Assembly: GCA_905250125.1 (NCBI GenBank)
Contig: CAJNOL010000052.1
Span: forward strand, 772 to 64,771
Length of the DNA: 64,000 nt
Direction: 5' to 3'
From: Rotaria sordida
Taxonomy: Eukaryota; Rotifera; Eurotatoria; Philodinida; Philodinidae
The position numbers and the translations under genes are program-made. Numbering within the stretch: position 1 is the first letter of the stretch; the number at the start of each line of letters is the position of its first letter. The notes below the pieces were generated by a model. The model searched no databases. It was not told where the DNA came from and saw only the letters and a list, made by a program, of their open reading frames with translations. Below, in pieces: positions 1 through 9,800 of this stretch.

Positions 1-86
1 AAATCGGTGCTAATCATTATTATTGTCATTTAAAAAACGATATTCTATGACAACAATATTATGATGCTATGCAAGAACAAAAATCA

Positions 87-333
87 GGGTGTGGGTGTGG
101 GTGTGGATGTGGGTGTGGGTGTGGGTGTGGGTGTGGGTGTGGATGTGGTTGTGGGGTTTGGGGCGTGGGTGGGTATGGGTGTGGAGAAGAGAAAGACTAA
201 AATTCACATCCACACCCACACCCACATCCACACCCACACCCGCACCCGCACTCACACCCACACCCACACCCACTCCCACACCCACACCCACACCCACACC
301 CACCCACACCCCACACACCCCACACCCTCACCC
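87..333. repeat. Head-to-head TGTGGG/CCCACA telomere-like array
   Basis: Positions 87-185 are G-rich and made almost entirely of TGTGGG units with a few variants (GGATGT, GGTTGT). A spacer of about 20 bp follows (186-205, around gaaagactaaaattc). Positions 206-333 are the opposite strand of the same repeat (CCCACA units, some CCGCAC or CACTCC variants). TGTGGG is known to me as the bdelloid telomeric repeat. The G-strand runs toward the centre from the left and the C-strand runs away from it, so two chromosome-end-type arrays face each other, as in an end-to-end fusion. The stop codon of the neighbouring MACPF gene (334-336) touches the C-rich arm. A plain minisatellite or an assembly palindrome are the alternatives. 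Confidence 0.85.
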
Positions 334-2109
334 TCAGCGTATGTAGCAGAAGCCGATTGTTAATTGACATAAATTAGCGAAATATGTGGTAGATGCCAGA
401 CTGTACTTTGGAGGACATGAGCCTCTGCTTGGATAGTAACCATCACACGTGTGTTCAACAGAGGGGCCACCACGACAAAAGAGCGGTGCGAGCGCCGAGT
501 TGACAGTGGGAAAATACTTATAGTTGATACCACAAAGTGTTCCTGGTAAATCGTCGAGTTCTGGATTAGTTTTATAGCAGTACCAACCATCAAGTTTATC
601 AGGACCAAAACGTTGGTAGCCATTTGGGCAAGCATCTGAATAGGGGTTTCGCCCATTACATAAAATTAAGAGGTCACCTCGTTTTACGCCACACAGTGTG
701 CCCGTTTGAATTACCTTGTTATCACTCTCTGATTTCAAACACATGTGTTGTTCATCCAATGCACCGACTTTTACATTAACCAGATTATGGTTCTCCGAAC
801 ATCCGCCACTAGGATACTTTTCATTGCACGCTATCCACCCACCTATGCCACACAAGGTTCCGCTTGGTATTAGGGGCCTTGAGTGCGCTGTACTGGTAGG
901 TATGCTATACGAACAATCGATTCCTGACCATCCATCATGGCATTGACATTCTCCAAACTGAAAATATCCTGTGTCTATGCAGATCCCATTGCCTGAACAA
1001 TTTCTATAACAATAAGTAGGTGACGTGATATATTTGTTTAGAACTTCTTCAATCAGTTTCGATTTATTACTAATTTCTGGGTCATCAGGAAATCGGCGTT
1101 TGGTGAGAACATCAAAAATATATTTGAAACCAAATTTAATGATAACGGGATGATCTTTCACAGTTTTTGACCATTCATTAATCGAAGACAAAGATGGATC
1201 TCCACCAAGAAAAGTCGAATAGGTCTTTTTGACAGTCTGCATGAAAGTCTTGTGTTTTTCAACGCCATTTGTCTCCGTATGTTTCATACTGAAAGAGGCA
1301 AAAAATTCAATTTGTGCTTCATGACTTTTTTCAATGCCCTTCAGCTCCAGACTGCTGACATTTGTCGAGTCAATAAATATATTCTGCAATGCAATGCCAC
1401 CTAACATAAGTGTTGTTACATAGGAATAGCCAAAGTATTCGAAGATGTAATCATGAATATATTTTTCTATATAGCCGTCATCGTCCAAATTACAGCAGGG
1501 TAGAGATTCAATAACATACTGAAATTGTTCGGACAGATTAAGAAATGGTTCAAACATTGATAACTTGGCATAAGAAACTTTAGCTGTAGTGTAGAGGATC
1601 TCAGAGTGTCCCTGAACCATGTTATCGATCATATACCGTGTTTGCTCCGAATATTTATAGGAAAAAGATGCGGCTTTATATTTACCACCAACTCCAATTT
1701 CAAGACCGTTTGTAGTTGTCTTCATAAGCCGATCAAGTGTATCAATGACTTCAGTTCCAGCTTGAATTTCGGTTGACGTGATGCAGTGAAGTGAAACATG
1801 TTCCGGTATTAATTTCGAGGTGCAGGACCCTTCTGGTATTTGAATATAATTCAACTTAAAAACAGGTTGACGAAATCCACTCATTTGACAAGCACCAGTA
1901 TAACAGACAGGACTACCGTGAAGTGGATCATAACCAAGTCCGATGGTGTTACTATTTTCCAGCGTCAACAGATTAGATCGACCAGCTTGTTGGCTATTTT
2001 TCAAATATTGACCAACACGTTGATAAATTTCATCGTAGCTTTCGTGAACTGTAGCAGACGCTGCTGCACATATACAATACACAAGAGTTAATTGAATAAT
2101 CAGTCTCAT
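334..2109 (-). CDS. Secreted MACPF-domain protein with EGF-like and Cys-rich C-terminal repeats
   Basis: Intronless gene of 591 codons. I start it at 2109 because the Met there opens a clean signal peptide (MRL, hydrophobic core, ending ..CAAASA); a Met 13 codons upstream would bury it. The MACPF core lies at roughly residues 60-370. It has an FEYFGYSYVTTLMLGG-like signature in place of the usual Y/F-G-T-H-Y/F motif, so the canonical GTH is altered. One EGF-like module follows (C-x3-C-x5-C then C-x-C-x8-C). Three tandem copies of a GTLCG..C..CP.GY..C pattern come next (about residues 425-590); I cannot name that module. MACPF proteins insert into membranes and often act in immunity or as pore formers; the target here is unknown. 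By eye its GC is well above that of neighbouring genes (some 60-nt stretches near 50-55%) and it has no introns, which may point to foreign or recent origin. It reads toward the telomere-like array, which begins directly after the stop. Confidence 0.82.
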   Translation of the reverse strand: MRLIIQLTLVYCICAAASATVHESYDEIYQRVGQYLKNSQQAGRSNLLTLENSNTIGLGYDPLHGSPVCYTGACQMSGFRQPVFKLNYIQIPEGSCTSKLIPEHVSLHCITSTEIQAGTEVIDTLDRLMKTTTNGLEIGVGGKYKAASFSYKYSEQTRYMIDNMVQGHSEILYTTAKVSYAKLSMFEPFLNLSEQFQYVIESLPCCNLDDDGYIEKYIHDYIFEYFGYSYVTTLMLGGIALQNIFIDSTNVSSLELKGIEKSHEAQIEFFASFSMKHTETNGVEKHKTFMQTVKKTYSTFLGGDPSLSSINEWSKTVKDHPVIIKFGFKYIFDVLTKRRFPDDPEISNKSKLIEEVLNKYITSPTYCYRNCSGNGICIDTGYFQFGECQCHDGWSGIDCSYSIPTSTAHSRPLIPSGTLCGIGGWIACNEKYPSGGCSENHNLVNVKVGALDEQHMCLKSESDNKVIQTGTLCGVKRGDLLILCNGRNPYSDACPNGYQRFGPDKLDGWYCYKTNPELDDLPGTLCGINYKYFPTVNSALAPLFCRGGPSVEHTCDGYYPSRGSCPPKYSLASTTYFANLCQLTIGFCYIR

Positions 2110-2368
2110 TTTTACTTCACTGTGTAACTTGTGTAGCTCTATGATCACCTACTCGTTTAAATAAGCCGTTACATCTGTTCTGACTCCCATAGAAAAACAT
2201 GACCTGATATTCTTTTTCATTCTTCTTGAGAAAAAAAATTAATTTTTTCTACCCAATAAAATGACGAAAAAGAAAAAAGTGTGACTTTTGTCCAAGAAAA
2301 CTATAAAAAAGCCTGATAAATCACAAGGTGGGAACCAAGGAGGAACAAACTGTTTACTTGATTACTTG

Positions 2369-2427
2369 AGGGTGTGGGTTAGTGTGGGTGAGGAAATAAC
2401 CACACTTACACCCACACCTGTCCACCC
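2369..2427. repeat. Second, short inverted TGTGGG-type stub
   Basis: Positions 2369-2392 are G-rich (gggtgtgggt, tgtgggtgagg) and 2400-2427 are C-rich (ccacac, acacccacacct, ccaccc), separated by about 7 bp (aaataac). Orientation matches the first array: G-strand on the left, C-strand on the right. The two halves can also fold into an imperfect hairpin. Together with the array at 87-333 it brackets the MACPF gene. Confidence 0.65.
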
Positions 2428-2537
2428 GATATATATGTGACGATTGAAAAGAAAAAACATCTGCATACGTAAGATAATAATACTTTCTTTAACTAACAAA
2501 TCATAAGTGACCGTTTGCTTCAGTGCATTAAACAGTA
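2428..2537. other. Spacer before transposase relic
   Basis: AT-rich DNA between the telomere-like stub and the first codon of the transposase relic. The interval 2150-2368 on the other side of the stub would hold the promoter of the minus-strand MACPF gene; I see no certain TATA box there. I found no terminal inverted repeat for the transposase. Confidence 0.4.
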
Positions 2538-3981
2538 TTGAAAAGAAGAAAAATGTTAAACATAGCTAATGTTGTTCGTTCATTCAATCAATTAGTGGAG
2601 GAAAAGTATCCCGATTGTAAAGAAGATGGACCATCTCCTCGAGATGATGTAACAGCCGATCAACTCTTCCTAGTGTTGCAGTTATTGACAACTTCATGCG
2701 ACATGATTGAAGGTGACATTACATTAAATATCGACGATTACGATGATGACAAATCTTATACAAGTGAATCAGATATTAACGAGGAAACTCATACAGCTAG
2801 TAGCCATTCAGATTCTTATCAAACTATCCGTGATATTGTAGAATTTGCAGATACTCGTTAGTTTTCGTCAGTCAAACGGCGGTGTCGTTTGATCAAGGAT
2901 AAAAAGCAGTTAAGAAGAATAAGAAAATATGTCAAGCAGCAGAAAATCAAACGCCAAAAATTAGAACAACTTGATCGCTTCGTTTCGAGTAAATTTAATC
3001 AAACACAAAGCAAATGTCTACCAATTCATGATCATGATTTGAGACAATTTGCCATCAGAAAAGAGCGAGGAATGAACTTACTGAACTTCGTTGTATCTTC
3101 TTTTTGGTTGCTTAATTTCAAACGTCGTCACCATATCACATCAAGAAACGTTACTAAATTTGTCACTAAAAACTATATGGATGATCGAGAAAAAATTCTT
3201 AATGATAAGAAGATATTTCTTGATAAGGCCAAACAAGCTATTTTCCGATTTAAATCTACACATGTTCTCAACTCTGACCAAAGTGCTTTCGAATATGAGG
3301 TACCTTCGACACGCACCCTTTCAATTTCGGGTGAGAAAATAACTTTGGCTCGTCTATCTTCGCAGAATGCGGCTACACATTCACACATAATCATGCCTAT
3401 TTTAAGTATGGATAGTAGAATTGTAGGCCCAGTGCTTGTCTGCTTACAAGAAAAATCTAGAAGATTATGTCCCAGGAGTGTTACAGACGCTTTATAAAGT
3501 ACAAAATATTCATGTAATCTGTAATAAATCGGAAAAACTGACGAAATCTTACATTAAATATTGGACACAACAAGTTTTACTACCATCTGTTCAAGAAAAT
3601 TGCCTTTTATTTTTGGATTCATGGTCAGAACAAACTGATTTTGAAAATATTCTTGAAGCTTTCGATGATAATATTCAATGTGAAATTTTGCAGATTCCAC
3701 CGAAGATAATAGCTGATATTCAGCCTTGTGATAAGTATTTCTTTAGACAATGGAAATACCTTTATCGAAGATGTTTTGATCATGTAGCAATTGATCAGTT
3801 GAATATTGATTTAAGATCAAGAAATAGTATTTTAAAACTAGACTCTTTGATTCATAATCAACTTTCTTCTGATCGATTTACTGTAATAATTAAGTACGCT
3901 TGGTGTATTCTTGTGGATACACCAAACAAAAACCTGGACAGTTTCAGAATGTTCGTGATATTTGCTTTTCTTTCACCATAG
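2538..3981 (+). pseudogene. Degenerate DDE transposase (IS630/pogo-like)
   Basis: One coding frame runs 2538-3497 but is interrupted by an in-frame TAG at 2859-2861. It then needs a shift into another frame between about 3448 and 3470, after which it stays open to the TAG at 3979-3981. The first part is acidic, followed by a very basic segment (residues near 120-150 rich in K/R), suiting a DNA-binding or nuclear-localisation region. DDE-type landmarks are visible: NSDQS with a following TLS..GEK (first Asp), LLFLDSW (second Asp) and DIQPCDKYFFRQW near the end. This resembles pogo/Tc1-related transposases but is not the same protein as the one at 33.0-34.8 kb. With a nonsense codon and a frameshift it is probably dead. 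Flanking terminal repeats were not found. Confidence 0.7.
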
Positions 3982-4779
3982 ATATTTGTTCTGTTAGTGG
4001 GTGTGATGAAAGAAGTTTTATAACTTGAAGTTGGTGTGATAGAGTTCTTTGTTGCGGATCATAAACATTTTTGATACATTTAGTTTATATATTTTCTCTT
4101 ACCTTGAATAACTTTGTTTAAATAAAAATTCTGATTAATCTTACTCTATTGTGAATGGCAGCAACTAGTAACTGAGACAAATATATAATAGCAATACACC
4201 TAGGATGCGTTTACTTGTGAGAAGCAGTAAGGCCTTCTACATTATATCGTGCTCAATTTGAACTCAATTTCAGGAGAAAAATGTTTGCTTTCGTAATTTT
4301 TATAATAGTGACAAAAATTATGAGAAAGCTCTTAGCAGCTATAGCATACTGAGAGATGAAAAACAATTTAAAATCCTTTCTCAGAGGGGGCACTCAAATA
4401 TGTTCTCTCATAAGAGTTTAAACGAAAAATGACTCTTTGTTTCATTCTAAAGACAGTTATCCATCTAATATTTGTCAAAAACTATTGTTCCATGTGAATT
4501 TTTCTTTTATTACGATAAGAAAAATTCATTTATCGAGTCTAATTCAATGGAGAAAGAAACAAATATCGAAAGGCAAATTTATTTCAGTATGATGATAGAT
4601 AGAGCGATAGAATATAAGACAAAAGAAGAAAACTCATGAAACTTATTGTTGAAAATAATTGAGATCAGAAAAAAGATCAACTTATTTCAATTGATGAATT
4701 TAATAAATTGAACTGGAAACATGTTACGGCATTAATGGATTCCGAGTTGGGATTATTTGACAAAACATTTTAGAATCAA
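3982..4779. other. Intergenic AT-rich DNA
   Basis: No ORF with recognisable similarity and no clear repeat seen. It lies between the transposase relic and a foldback element and may include the unrecognised 3' part of the dead transposon. Confidence 0.4.
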
Positions 4780-5122
4780 CAATGTGTAAAATAATTATTC
4801 GAACACTATGATACATTTCTTGCGAAGAAAATTTCACAATGAAGAAAGGATATTTTTCGTACATTGATTATACCATTCGATAGACCGAAGTTTTTGCTAT
4901 ATTTCACACAAAAAAAATTTCTTTTAGAAAAGTTTTCCAAAACATGTTTCAAAATTTTTTGAAAGACTTTTGCAGATGAAATATTTTTTGTGTGAAATAA
5001 AGTAGAGACTTTGGTCTATCGAATGATATAGTCAAAGTCAGAAAAATATTCTTTTTTCATTGTGAAATTTCCTTCACGAGAAATGCATCACAGAATGTCT
5101 ACATAATTATTTTACACACTGT
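4780..5122. mobile_element. Foldback (palindromic) MITE-like element
   Basis: Left arm begins caatgtgtaaaataattat near 4780; the right arm ends with its reverse complement (ataattattttacacactg) at about 5121. Arms of about 130 bp match with some mismatches: for example cattcgatagaccgaag (left) against ctttggtctatcgaatg (right), and aaatttcacaatgaag against ttcattgtgaaattt. The loop is near 4920-4985. No coding capacity. Such structures are typical of non-autonomous foldback elements. A target-site duplication was not identified. Confidence 0.72.
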
Positions 5123-5866
5123 ATAAAAGTCGAATTGAATTAAATTCGTCCATTTTTTTTTGTCAGAATTATCTACCGTAGAAATCTCAAATATGCTCAA
5201 TCGTATCAGTCATTTCTTATTCCTATTATCAACTATCAATTCCAACAAAATTGTGCCTATATGATGAACTATACTATTTTACTGCTTTGATTATAATCAT
5301 ATCTTGTTAATGAAAATAGATAAAGAAATGAATGAAATTCTATTTGAGTATTATTCACTTCTTTAGATTGTCATATAACAGAAAACATTGTCTCAATAGC
5401 AAAGAGTTTTTTTCTTTCTATACGATTCGGCACTGAAATAAAAAGATTTCAAAAAATTTATTTAAAAAAGTGAATTAATTGATTTCTCAATTGAACTAAG
5501 AATTAATTTTTTTGTAATGAATTATTTTTTTTTTGACTTAAATTGCACATCATTGACATATTTACATTGTCATCAAAAGCTGGACAGAAGAGTTAAACAT
5601 GGAATAGAACCGGGTGAGTTCAAATTGACTAGGATAAGTTACATACACTTTTATATGTAGCGTGTGAATGTAGCTTATCTTGACTGAAAGCTTTTTTTTC
5701 TATTGGTTTATAAGATTAACAAGTAGAACAAGTAAAATTGTCGCTATATGTCATTTGCTAGAAATACATTTGTATAGAAATCATATAGTAACAACGATTC
5801 AATTAATGGCCGATAATTTTTATTGACAAGTTCTTTTACTATAAGAAAATCAATTACTTGAATATC
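5123..5866. other. Intergenic region with a small hairpin, upstream of Chibby
   Basis: AT-rich. A stem-loop of about 60 nt lies at roughly 5626-5686 (aggataagttacatacac pairing imperfectly with gtgtgaatgtagcttatct). The last about 150 bp should hold the promoter or 5' UTR of the Chibby gene. No other gene seen. Confidence 0.4.
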
Positions 5867-6293
5867 ATGTCGTTTTTTTCAAATGCATTCTCAATTAAAA
5901 AAAGTAAACCACGAAAATATGTGTCAAGAAGTCCACTTAAATTACCTGCAGATGAAATGTTTCGTGAGTTGGGTCCAAAATGTGAGGTAATTAATGTTAA
6001 GGTTGCAGATAAAAAAATTATTTTTGATACCGAAAATGGTGATTGGAATACAGGTATGACAATTTCTTCGTTTGTTTTTTTCTTCTTTATATATCCAATA
6101 AATATATTTTATTCTTATTTATTTAGCTGGTGCAGAAAGTCTTGGTGGAATAGCATCGAGTGCTAGTGCACAAAAAATTCGAAAACAAGTTGATGTATTA
6201 AAAGAAGAAAATAATATGTTAAAACTTAAAGTTGATGTTTTATTAAATCTTGTTGCTGAATTTGTTGCTGAATTAACACCATCTCAACGATAG
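5867..6293 (+). CDS. CBY1: Chibby homolog (beta-catenin antagonist / basal-body protein)
   Basis: Two exons, 5867-6053 and 6127-6293, joined across a 73-bp GT-AG intron, giving 117 aa. The start is the only ATG that gives the family N-terminus (MSFFSNAFS with a following basic KKSKPRK, matching the MPFFGNTFSPKK type of animal Chibby). The middle carries the family's FENG.W-type motif (here DTENGDW). The C-terminal half is a leucine-rich coiled coil (LKEENNMLKLKVDVLL) as in Chibby, which mediates dimerisation. Animal Chibby binds beta-catenin and also works at the ciliary base; the latter suits a ciliated animal such as a rotifer. An AATAAA lies just after the stop (about 6309). Confidence 0.93.
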
Positions 6294-6872
6294 AAATATT
6301 TTTGATTAAAATAAAAACTATTCATTTTTGTATTATATGTGTTTTTTTTTGTCCTTTATCAATGATAGTTTTATTGAGAACTTTCTTATAAGAATCGGGA
6401 CAAGCCTATTGTTTTTGTATTTTTCTGTTTCAATATTTACAAACAAGATAACAAACATAAAACTGATAAATTTTTATCGGATTACATGATTTACTGTCTA
6501 TTGATTACATTAAAAAAATGTTATTCTAATTAGTATTCTTCTTGTATGAATCTTCACTTCAGCGACATTCACACTACTCATTTCTCTTCTTCTAAAAAAT
6601 AATAAACAACTGATTTTTTGAACATAAATAATTCGTATTGATTTCAAAAACAAAAAAGGGATAGCAGTATTTCTATTGTAAATTTTATTTGTGAATTACA
6701 ATTGATTATGTAAACCAATCATATCAAAAGGGTGACGTTTCATTCATTCGTTCGATATATATATATATATATAATAGTTGGTAAAAAAGATTCTTGGCAA
6801 TTGAGATGATGATGATTCATCTATTTCTAATATTGTTTTTTTTTCTTTGTGAATAATATTTAGATTTTTATA
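6294..6872. other. Chibby-RTEL1 intergenic spacer
   Basis: Contains the Chibby poly(A) signal (AATAAA about 6309), a (TA)n tract near 6757-6772, and just before RTEL1 a splice-acceptor-like aatatttag ending about 6862, 10 bp upstream of the RTEL1 ATG. That acceptor could serve a 5' UTR intron or spliced-leader trans-splicing (known in bdelloids). No gene seen. Confidence 0.45.
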
Positions 6873-9800
6873 ATGCATCCATATTTAATTGATGGATTAA
6901 CTGTTTTATTTCCTTTTGAAGCTTATCAATGTCAACTTGATTATATGAAAGCTGTAGTTGAATGTCTAATTAAAGTTTGATAGTTTATTTTTTTTTGTTT
7001 CTATACAAAAAATTAATCTAAATTTTGTTTTGTTTTGAAGGGTCAAAATGGTATTCTTGAAAGTCCAACAGGTGGAGAATTTTAATATCTTTTTCTGTTG
7101 TTATTCATTAAATTTATTTGTTTGTAATCGAAAGGTACGGGAAAAACTCTTTCTCTATTATGTGCTTCTCTTGCTTGGCTTGAACAATATAAAATACATA
7201 ATTTAGATTCAAATGGTAAAATTTTTCTATTGAATTTATTAATAAATTAAAATTCAATGATATTTTAGAAGCACCAATTCAAATTATTTATGCATCACGT
7301 ACACATTCTCAATTATCACAAGTTGTTAAAGAATTTAAATCAACTGATTACAAGTTTGAAAATTCAAATTTCTAAATATTATACATTTGTTTTTTAATTT
7401 TGTTTTTATCTTAGTCGTATGAAAATAACTGTTTTAGGTTCTCGTGATCAATTATGTATTCATCCAGAAGTAAAATCTCTTGAAAATAGTTCTGATAAAA
7501 TATCAGTTTGTCGAGAAAAAATTCATCGAAAAGCATGTTTATTTTATCGAAATTTCGAAAGTATTGTATTTCAAATAGAAAGAAAAAAGAAAAACAAATA
7601 TAATTCATATGATATAATTTTAGTTTCTAAACCTGATATTGTTAAATTACCATCAATGGATATTGAAGATTTAGTTAAAACAGGAATACAAAAAAAGTCT
7701 AAAAAAGATTTATACTTCATAATAATATCTTAGTATTTATTTAATAGGTTTTGTCCTTATTTTGCAGCAAGAGAACTTAAAGAAAAAGCTGATATTATAT
7801 TTATGCCATATAATTATTTACTTGATGCTAAAGTATTTTAATAATGAATTTTAAAAAATCGAACTAATATTTCTTTTCCAAAGGCTCGTCGTATTCATAA
7901 GATTAATGTACGTAAATCTATAGTTATTTTTGATGAAGCTCATAATATTGAACAACAATGTGAAGATGCAGCTTCAGTTATGATTAGTTCACTTGATCTT
8001 GCTGCTTGTCTTGATGATACAACTAAAGTTATGCAATGGATGATCAATTCAAAATCATCAGAAGATTCTTCTACAATATCAACTGATGACAATGAAGAAA
8101 ATAATATTAATACAAATGGTAAAGAATTTATTTATGATTGAAAATTTTTTGTTTAGAATATTATTTTAGCTTTAACTATTACACAAGATCAAATTTCTAA
8201 TTTAAAATGTAAGTTAATTAATTTTCTTTAAAAAAAAAGATTATGATTCTATTTGATTAAAGTAAAAATTATGAAATTAGAAGAATTATTGGATGAAATG
8301 AAGACAACCAAAGGAAATATTCCATCACCTGGCGAGTATGTTTTATCAAAAACAAAAACAAAAACGAACATAAATCATAGTTTTTTATTTTAGTGTTGCT
8401 TTTAAATGGCTTAAAAATGCTGAAATAGATTTTACTGCACAAGGAGATATACAACAACTTCAAGATATTAATCAATTTATGACTGCTAGATGTAATTATA
8501 ATATTCGTCATATAATCATACTTCTTGCTTTTTAGTTTGGCTGTAGAAAAACCAAAACGAAAAATATCGAAGTAGAAAATAGTTGAAAAGTGTTTTAGAT
8601 TGTGTACGCAAAAAAATAGTTGCTTAAATTATTCTACATTTACTTGGTAACACAACTATTGCTGTAGCCGAAGATGTGGCTCATAGATGTCCATCGCGGC
8701 TGAGAATATGCCGCTGCTGCGATTCCACCGCCACGGTGACAGCGTCGTCATGGACACCTCTGATATGGTTGTGAGGATGGATCTTCTCTTCATTCATACG
8801 CATCCAGAAAAAAATAGCATATGCTTTGAATCACCGTTTACTACTATCCATTTCAAAAAAGAAGGCGAGTGATTACGAGTCGAATAACTCGGGAACGAAA
8901 GCAACTATTGAGTTGCGGTTTTCATCATTGAAAAGCGGACACCGGGGTACGTAAACCTATGAAAAAACGCTTTTGAAGGTGATTCTGCCTCACCTGACCG
9001 ATTTCTGGAGTCTCAAGAAAATGCCTATAGTTATCGAGCTCGGCTTTGTGTAGATCGAAAGAGAACAATTTTTTCTATAGAATGGTTCAATTGAAGTTCA
9101 AAATACAACGAAAAAAGCGTTCCAAAAGCTATCTTCAAAATATCCAGCGAGCTTTCATTCTATTGATCTACTACTGACCAATGAAACTTTTCCATAGGTT
9201 TACGTACCCCGATGTCCACTTTTCAATGATGAAAACCGCAACTCAATAGTTGCTTTCGTTCCCGAGTTATTCGACTCATAATCACTCGCCTTCTATTTTG
9301 AAATAGATAGTAGAAACATCACTTTTTTTCCAAGATTTTGGATTTCGATCTTTTTACGACATATCTCTATTTTTCGTTTCTGGTTAGCGGGTTCAATTTT
9401 TCGTTCAAATGGGCAATCACTTCTTAAATTAGCTGAATTCATTGAAGTAATGCTTGTCTGTTTTTTATTTAATTAACTATATTTCCTTACAATAGACTGT
9501 TCATCCATTGGATGAAAATGGTCAACCATGTTTTACATTTGATATGGATGCTCAACGAAAATCTGTTTTTAAAGTACGTGATGTGTTTTTGTTTTTTGAA
9601 TTATACTTCAAATAAACTGATAACGATAATTATTTACTCTAGGTCTATATTGAAGAAGAGAATAATAATAATAATAATGAACAACAAAGACCTTCGATTA
9701 TCATTTCTAAACGTAAGTAAAATTTTTCAAAAAAAAATTGTTAAATATATTTTGAGGTTTTAATTTCTTAGGACCTAAAAAACTTCATTATTGGTGTTTA

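Noticed and set aside
61..363. Overlapping ORFs on both strands in the first 360 bp (His/Thr/Val/Gly repeats)
   Set aside because: They are translations of the TGTGGG/CCCACA array in several frames, with no non-repeat coding signal.
8687..8872. 61-codon ORF in RTEL1 intron 10
   Set aside because: Runs from the GC-rich patch into the foldback arm, with no recognisable domain; treated as chance.
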